A DNA stretch of 64,000 bases, from NCBI GenBank assembly GCA_039818945.1, contig JBCBSZ010000020.1, positions 1-64,000 on the forward strand, in the 5' to 3' direction. The first letter of the stretch is position 1. Each line of letters opens with the position of its first letter. The translations under genes and the position numbers were made by a program. The stretch is from JBCBSZ01 sp039818945. GTDB taxonomy: Bacteria > Actinomycetota > Acidimicrobiia > Acidimicrobiales > Poriferisodalaceae. The notes below the pieces were generated by a model. That model was not told the DNA's origin and ran no database searches. It was given only the letters and a program-made list of their open reading frames with translations. Below are positions 59,650 through 64,000 of the stretch, piece after piece.

Positions 59650-61923
59650 CTACTGCCGTGCCTGCTCGGCGCGGGCGACGGCGGCGTCGGCGCCACGAGC
59701 CCGGGCCGCAGCCAGCTGGATGACGACCTCGTGCAGCGTGCCGGTGAACGGGTTGGGAGCCGTGTAGCGGTTCGACACCGCCGAGCCGTGATCGAAGCCG
59801 ACGCTGGCACCGACCGACGAGATCATCCGCATGTAGAGCGGCAATTCGGCCGAGCCCGCGTCGACGCCGTCGATCGAGAGCGCGACCTCGCCGCCCCGAC
59901 CGCGCCGGGTGAAGCGGACCTGGAGCTCGCTCGACCCGACCGGCACGAGGCGGTCGGACTCGACGATGGTGTGGTCGTCGAAGGCGTTGTAGTCGACGAC
60001 GAGACGATCCCCCTCGACGAACACGCTCAGGCCGGAGTTCTCGGTCCCCGTGGCGTACACCACGCCGGCGTCACCAGCCGACCGGTCGATCCTGGCGGTG
60101 AGCTCGAAGGAGCGGCCGCCGATCGCGGCCGATGCCTGCCCGGGGATCGGTGACATGGGCGGCCGATAGACGTACCGGCGATCGGGCGGGTGTGGCGACC
60201 GCTCTCGGAAGCGGGCCCCGAAGAGCTCGACGCCCCGGTCGTCGAGCGGCGGCACGCCGTGGCGCTCGGCCTCGGACCACCACAGCTCGATCAGCTCGGC
60301 GAGCCGCTCGGGCTGCTCGGTGGCGAGGTCGTGGCACTCGGAGAAGTCGGTGGCCAGGTGATAGAGCTCCCACGGCTCGGTCTCGAAGTCGGCGCCGTGC
60401 TCGTGCTTGCAGACCGCCTTCCACTCCCCTGCGATGAGGGCCCGACTGCCCCCGTTCTCGAAGTACTGGAGCTCGTTGACGGCGGGGGCGGCTGCGTCGG
60501 CGAGCACCGCGGCGAACGAGTGGCCGGTGACCGGGAGCTGGTCGAGCCCGCGGTACGCCTCGGGCGGAGAGACGCCGAGCAGGTCGTAGATCGTCGGCAC
60601 GATGTCGGACACGTTGACGAACTGGTCGCGGCGTGTTCCGGCCTGCGCACCGAGCCCGCTCGGCCAGTGCACCACGAGCGGGACGTGGACGCCGCCCTCG
60701 TGGGTGTTCTGCTTGTACCAACGGAAGGGGGTGTTGCCGCACTGGGCCCACCCCCACGGGTAGTTCGTGTGGCTGTGCGGGCCGCCGATGTCGTCGATGC
60801 GTTCGATCGCCTCGTCCGGCGTCTCGAGGATCCCGTTGAAGAACTTCATCTCGTGCATCACGCCGTAGGGACCGCCCTCCTGGCTGGCGCCGTTGTCCGC
60901 CAGCACGACGAGCAGCGTGTCGTCGAGGAGGCCCATCGCCGTCAGCCCGTCCACGAGCCGACCGATCTGCGCGTCGGTGTGGTCGAGGAACGCGGCGAAC
61001 GCCTCCTGGAGCCGGGCGGCCAGGCGCTGCTGGGTCTCGGACAGCTCGTCCCACGGCTCGACGCCGGGGTTGCGGGGGGCGAGCTCGGTGCCGTCGGGCA
61101 GGAGGCCGCGCTCGACCTGGCGGTCGAACCAGCGCTGCCGTACGACGTCCCACCCCTCGTCGAAACGGCCTCGGTACTTGGCCAGGTACTCCGGTGGCGC
61201 CTGGTGCGGAGCGTGGGTGGCGCCGAAGGGCACGTAGGCGAAGAACGGCCGGTCGGGGCGCACACCGACCGAGTCGGAGATCATCCGGAGGAGCTGGTCG
61301 ACCAGGTCCTCGCTCAGGTGGTAGCCGTCCTCGGGCCCGGCTGGTGCCTCGACCGGGTGGTTGTCGCACACCAGCTCGGGGTGGAACTGATCGGTCTCGC
61401 CCTCGAGGAACCCGTAGAACCGGTCGAACCCGCGGGCCAGCGGCCACTGCTCGAAGGGCCCGGCCGCCGAGCACTGCTCCATCGGGGCGAGATGCCACTT
61501 GCCCACGCAGAACGTGGCGTAGCCCTCGGCGCTCAGCACCTCGGCGACCGTGGCGGCGTGATCGGAGATGTGACCGAGCTGGTGGGGGAAGCCCGTGTTG
61601 AAGTTCGACACCGACCTCATGCCGACCGCGTGCTGGGAGCGTCCGGTGAGCAGCGCAGCACGGGTCGGCGAGCACAGCGGGGTCACGTGGAAGTTCGTGA
61701 ACTGCACTCCCCCGGCGGCGAGGCGATCCACGTTGGGGGTCTCGATGTCGGAGCCGTAGCAGCCGAACTGGGCGAACCCGGTGTCATCGAGCAGGACGAG
61801 CACGACGTTCGGCGCCGCGTCACCCGGGTGCGGCGGATCGCTCCAGGCCGGCTCGGAGTCGGCCAGCGTGCGGCCGATCCGTCCGGCGAACCCGCCCGCG
61901 CCGGACGTCGACTGGTCCCCCAT
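59650..61923 (-). CDS. Arylsulfatase (type I sulfatase)
   Basis: A 757-residue sulfatase. The calcium-binding DD is in VLVLLDDTGF (D46, D47); PLCSPTRAALLTGR holds C84, the formylglycine cysteine; VGKWHLAP, THAPHQAP and LADNGASQEGG complete the active site. The C-terminal about 150 residues form a beta-rich domain (SFELTARIDRSAG, VALSIDG) seen in large arylsulfatases. No signal peptide is visible, so it is probably cytoplasmic. It is the first gene of the operon, read from a near-consensus promoter at 61930. No sulfatase-activating enzyme is in the window. Confidence 0.92.
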   Translation of the reverse strand: MGDQSTSGAGGFAGRIGRTLADSEPAWSDPPHPGDAAPNVVLVLLDDTGFAQFGCYGSDIETPNVDRLAAGGVQFTNFHVTPLCSPTRAALLTGRSQHAVGMRSVSNFNTGFPHQLGHISDHAATVAEVLSAEGYATFCVGKWHLAPMEQCSAAGPFEQWPLARGFDRFYGFLEGETDQFHPELVCDNHPVEAPAGPEDGYHLSEDLVDQLLRMISDSVGVRPDRPFFAYVPFGATHAPHQAPPEYLAKYRGRFDEGWDVVRQRWFDRQVERGLLPDGTELAPRNPGVEPWDELSETQQRLAARLQEAFAAFLDHTDAQIGRLVDGLTAMGLLDDTLLVVLADNGASQEGGPYGVMHEMKFFNGILETPDEAIERIDDIGGPHSHTNYPWGWAQCGNTPFRWYKQNTHEGGVHVPLVVHWPSGLGAQAGTRRDQFVNVSDIVPTIYDLLGVSPPEAYRGLDQLPVTGHSFAAVLADAAAPAVNELQYFENGGSRALIAGEWKAVCKHEHGADFETEPWELYHLATDFSECHDLATEQPERLAELIELWWSEAERHGVPPLDDRGVELFGARFRERSPHPPDRRYVYRPPMSPIPGQASAAIGGRSFELTARIDRSAGDAGVVYATGTENSGLSVFVEGDRLVVDYNAFDDHTIVESDRLVPVGSSELQVRFTRRGRGGEVALSIDGVDAGSAELPLYMRMISSVGASVGFDHGSAVSNRYTAPNPFTGTLHEVVIQLAAARARGADAAVARAEQARQ

Positions 61924-61929
61924 CCCCGG

Positions 61930-61959
61930 ATCATTGCCAACTGCGAGCCAGACTGTCAA
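61930..61959 (-). promoter_or_regulatory. Sigma-70-like promoter of the sulfatase operon
   Basis: On the minus strand a perfect TTGACA (61954-61959) and AATGAT (61930-61935) are 18 bases apart; the ATG at 61923 follows 6 bases later, so the message is probably leaderless. The near repeats CTGCGAGCC at 61941-61949 (inside the spacer) and 61966-61974 may be sites for the divergent TetR protein. Confidence 0.6.
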
Positions 61960-62000
61960 TATCTTCTGCGAGCCGAACTCACAGATCGGAGCGGCCCCGC

Positions 62001-62612
62001 ATGGCGAACGGTGCACAGGTGGACAGACCGGTCGATGGCCGGCGCGCCCGTCGTGAACGGGGCCGGCTGGCCGTCATCGACGCGACGATCGACCTCGTGC
62101 TCCTCGGCGGCGGGCCGCCGTCGGCCGACCAGGTCGCCGAGCGGGCCGGTGTCTCGGAGGCCTCGCTCTTCCGGTACTTCGACACCCTCGACGACCTCCG
62201 CCACCAGGCCATCGGCCGCTATCTCGAGCGCCACGACCACCTCATGGAGGTGCCCGACATCGGCGAGCACGCGCTCGACCGCCGGGTCCGCGATCTCGTC
62301 GCCGCCCGGCTGCGCTACTACGAGACGGTCCAGCCCATGGCCACGCTCGCCCGACGCCAGGCACCCGAGGTACCCGAGGTCGCGGCCACCCTCGCCCGGG
62401 TCCGAGCCACGCTGGCCGACCAGGTGGCGCAACACTTCGAGCCCGAGCTGCGGTCGTTCCGGCCGGGGCCGAGGGCGGAGCGGGTGGCGGTCCTCGCCGC
62501 GCTGACCTCGTTCGAGTCGTGGCAACTGCTCGGCGAGCAGGGACTCGATGCGGCGGGGATCGGTCGAGCCTGGCGGCGATCGCTCACCGACCTGCTCGCG
62601 AACCGACGATGA
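62001..62612 (+). CDS. TetR-family transcriptional regulator
   Basis: A 203-residue regulator. PSADQVAERAGVSEASLFRY is the HTH recognition region of TetR proteins, followed by an all-helical ligand domain. It diverges from the sulfatase operon, 77 bases away, and is its likely repressor. The ATG at 62001 has no ribosome-binding site of note; the ligand is unknown. Confidence 0.88.
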   Translation: MANGAQVDRPVDGRRARRERGRLAVIDATIDLVLLGGGPPSADQVAERAGVSEASLFRYFDTLDDLRHQAIGRYLERHDHLMEVPDIGEHALDRRVRDLVAARLRYYETVQPMATLARRQAPEVPEVAATLARVRATLADQVAQHFEPELRSFRPGPRAERVAVLAALTSFESWQLLGEQGLDAAGIGRAWRRSLTDLLANRR

Positions 62613-62613
62613 C

Positions 62614-62724
62614 GGCGAGGTCCGTCGGCGGCGCGACGGCGAGCACCTGATCTGGGACTACCTGGGCTTCACCGCCCGACTCGAGCGGGTCGACCGTCCG
62701 AGCGATCAGCCGGTCGGCGCGTAG
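62614..62724 (+). pseudogene. Short coding-like remnant after the TetR gene
   Basis: Downstream of the TetR stop one frame reads DGEHLIWDYLGFTARLERVD and ends with a TAG at 62722. Nearly every third codon base is G or C and the residues are mixed, unlike the Arg-rich shadows around it, which suggests former coding. It has no convincing start and overlaps the end of the acyl-CoA dehydrogenase gene. I do not recognise the family; it may be the last part of a gene lost by deletion. Confidence 0.3.
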
Positions 62725-63908
62725 CGGCGGAGGATGCGCCGCCCGAGGGCGGTCTTGTGCACCTCGTCGGCGCCGTCGTAGATGCGGGCCGCACGCTCGT
62801 GCCGGTACCAGTAGGCCAGGATCGTGTCGTCGGTGACGCCGAGCGCGCCGTGCACCTGGATGGCGGTGTCGACCGCCCGCAGCATCGTGTTGGCCACCGA
62901 GAACTTGATCGCCGAGATCTCGTCGCGGGCGGCCTTGGCGCCGTGCCGATCGATCATCCAGGCGGCGTGCAGCGTCTGGAGGCGGGCGCCCCGGATCTCG
63001 GCGTCGAGCTCGGCCGCCCAGTGCTGGATGACCTGCCGGTCGGCGAGGGTCTCACCGTCCGGCGCGATCTCGCGCTCGTTGGCCCGCTCGCACATCAGGT
63101 CGTAGGCCCGCGAAGCGATGCCGAGCCAGCGCATGCAGTGGTGGATCCGACCGGGCCCGAGCCGCTCCTGGGCGATGGTGAAGCCACCGCCGAGCGGCCC
63201 CAGGAGGTTCTCACGGGGCACCCGGCAGCCCTCGTAGATCACCTCGGCGTGGCTGGCGTGGCCGCCGCCGACGTGGCCCATCACGCTGACGTTGCGCACG
63301 AGGTGGAAGCCGGGCGTGTCGGTCGGGACGATGATCATGCTCGCCCGCTGGTGGGGCGGCGCCTCCGGGTCGGTGACCGCCATGACGATGGCGAACGCGG
63401 CACCGTCGGCCGAGGACGTGAACCACTTCTGGCCGTTGATCACGAAGTCGTCGCCGTCGACGGTCGCCGTCGCACCCATCATCACCGGGTTCGAGCCGGG
63501 CATCTCGGGCTCGGTCATCGAGAAGCAGCTCCGCACCTCCCCCGCCACGAGCGGGACGAGGAAGCGGTCGCGCTGCTCGGGCGTGGCGTGCAGGTGGAGG
63601 ATCTCGACGTTGCCGGCGTCGGGCGCCTGGGTCCCGAACACGAGGTGCCCGAACGGGCTCCGCCCCAGCGCCTCGGAGATCAGCCCGTGCTCGACCATCG
63701 ACAACCCGAGGCCGCCCAGGTCCACCGGGTGGTTGGGGGCCCACAGGCCCATCTGGCGCACCTTGACCTGCGCCTCCGCGACCATCCGGTCGACGGTCGC
63801 CGGGTCGCCGAAGAGCATCTCGCGCTCGATCGGCTCCAGCTCCCGCTCGGAGAACTCGCGGATCATCCCCAGCATCGTCGTGATCTGCTCGGACAGCTCG
63901 AAGTCCAT
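62706..63908 (-). CDS. Acyl-CoA dehydrogenase
   Basis: A 400-residue FAD enzyme that introduces the alpha-beta double bond in acyl-CoA. CFSMTEPEMPGSNP and FVINGQKWFTS are the FAD-binding strands, QVHGALGV the CoA-helix motif and YDGADEVHKTALGRRIL the C-terminal region. The form is close to the ACAD10/11-like long-chain group of actinobacteria. The C-terminal end overlaps a short coding-like remnant. A gene for an unknown protein lies just upstream, 27 bases away. Confidence 0.92.
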   Translation of the reverse strand: MDFELSEQITTMLGMIREFSERELEPIEREMLFGDPATVDRMVAEAQVKVRQMGLWAPNHPVDLGGLGLSMVEHGLISEALGRSPFGHLVFGTQAPDAGNVEILHLHATPEQRDRFLVPLVAGEVRSCFSMTEPEMPGSNPVMMGATATVDGDDFVINGQKWFTSSADGAAFAIVMAVTDPEAPPHQRASMIIVPTDTPGFHLVRNVSVMGHVGGGHASHAEVIYEGCRVPRENLLGPLGGGFTIAQERLGPGRIHHCMRWLGIASRAYDLMCERANEREIAPDGETLADRQVIQHWAAELDAEIRGARLQTLHAAWMIDRHGAKAARDEISAIKFSVANTMLRAVDTAIQVHGALGVTDDTILAYWYRHERAARIYDGADEVHKTALGRRILRRYAPTG

Positions 63909-63935
63909 GGCTCCCCCCGGTTCGCGGCGCGAAAC

Positions 63936-64000
63936 CTACGGACCGATCACCCGGCGGGCCAGGGCCTTCGGACCCTGGGTGGCATCCGGCTCAGCCGTCG
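63936..64000 (-). CDS. C-terminal end of an unidentified gene (cut by window edge)
   Basis: One frame reads TAEPDATQGPKALARRVIGP and ends in TAG at 63936-63938. Its codon third positions are nearly all G or C, and it stops 27 bases before the acyl-CoA dehydrogenase start, as an upstream operon partner would. Twenty residues are too few to name the product. Confidence 0.45.
   Translation of the reverse strand, partial: TAEPDATQGPKALARRVIGP

Noticed and set aside
1..64000. tRNA, rRNA, insertion sequences, prophage or integrase genes
   Set aside because: I looked for tRNA-like arms, transposase motifs and terminal repeats and found none, so the block does not look like a mobile island, although a remnant at 62614 hints at a past rearrangement.

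Overview
The window is high-GC (around 70%), densely packed bacterial chromosome. GTG starts are frequent, many gene pairs overlap by four bases (ATGA or GTGA), and convergent genes often lie fewer than 30 bases apart. The gene families (EthA-like Baeyer-Villiger monooxygenase, DrrA-type ABC exporter, SCO6745-family protein, fused OleBC, bifunctional PutA) and the many apparently leaderless TANNNT promoters point to an actinobacterium. An Acidimicrobiia-like lineage is my best guess, but this is inference; there is no rRNA or tRNA here to place it. I saw no tRNA, rRNA, CRISPR array, insertion sequence or prophage.

Left part (1-15.4 kb): the 5' part of a TauD-like dioxygenase diverges from a haloalkane-dehalogenase-like hydrolase. 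A lipoprotein, a PhyH-type oxygenase, a diiron-type beta-lactamase-fold protein and a divergent chemoreceptor-like signalling protein follow. Next is a PAP2 phosphatase-nagA pair. Then comes a three-gene operon for head-to-head fatty-acid condensation to long-chain olefins (oleA, a fused oleBC, oleD), then a rhomboid protease, a PPOX-fold protein and a Baeyer-Villiger type monooxygenase.

Middle (14.4-39.4 kb): a WYL regulator faces a DrrAB-like exporter across a perfect dyad operator. A 2-oxoglutarate oxygenase, a frameshifted RND/MMPL transporter, a HemAT-like globin chemoreceptor and a bifunctional PutA with a divergent PAS-AraC regulator follow. Next is an acyl-CoA-dehydrogenase-like flavoprotein plus nitroreductase operon facing a TetR gene, then a Nudix hydrolase, a tandem SnoaL protein, an AraC regulator, two cell-envelope proteins, a beta-lactamase-family hydrolase, an HNH protein, PolX, and a cNMP-domain histidine kinase with a single-domain response regulator.

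Right part (39.4-64 kb): an SLC13 transporter, a Tat-exported PhoX, an MFS transporter, and a NarL-type two-component system beside a MacB-like ABC transporter. Then come DUF1772 and PPOX genes facing an AraC regulator, an SDR, a ferredoxin, a DoxX protein and a VapBC toxin-antitoxin pair. The most unusual block is a five-gene minus-strand operon (61923 down to 54967): arylsulfatase, beta-lactamase-fold hydrolase, SRPBCC protein, a second sulfatase fused in frame to a DJ-1/PfpI domain, and a tandem DUF1330 protein. It faces a TetR gene and carries a near-consensus promoter.

Taken together the gene set suggests an aerobic heterotroph that degrades fatty acids, proline, sulfate esters and possibly halogenated or ketone compounds, and senses oxygen. 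The two most notable structural oddities are the sulfatase-DJ-1 fusion and the RND gene split by one base.
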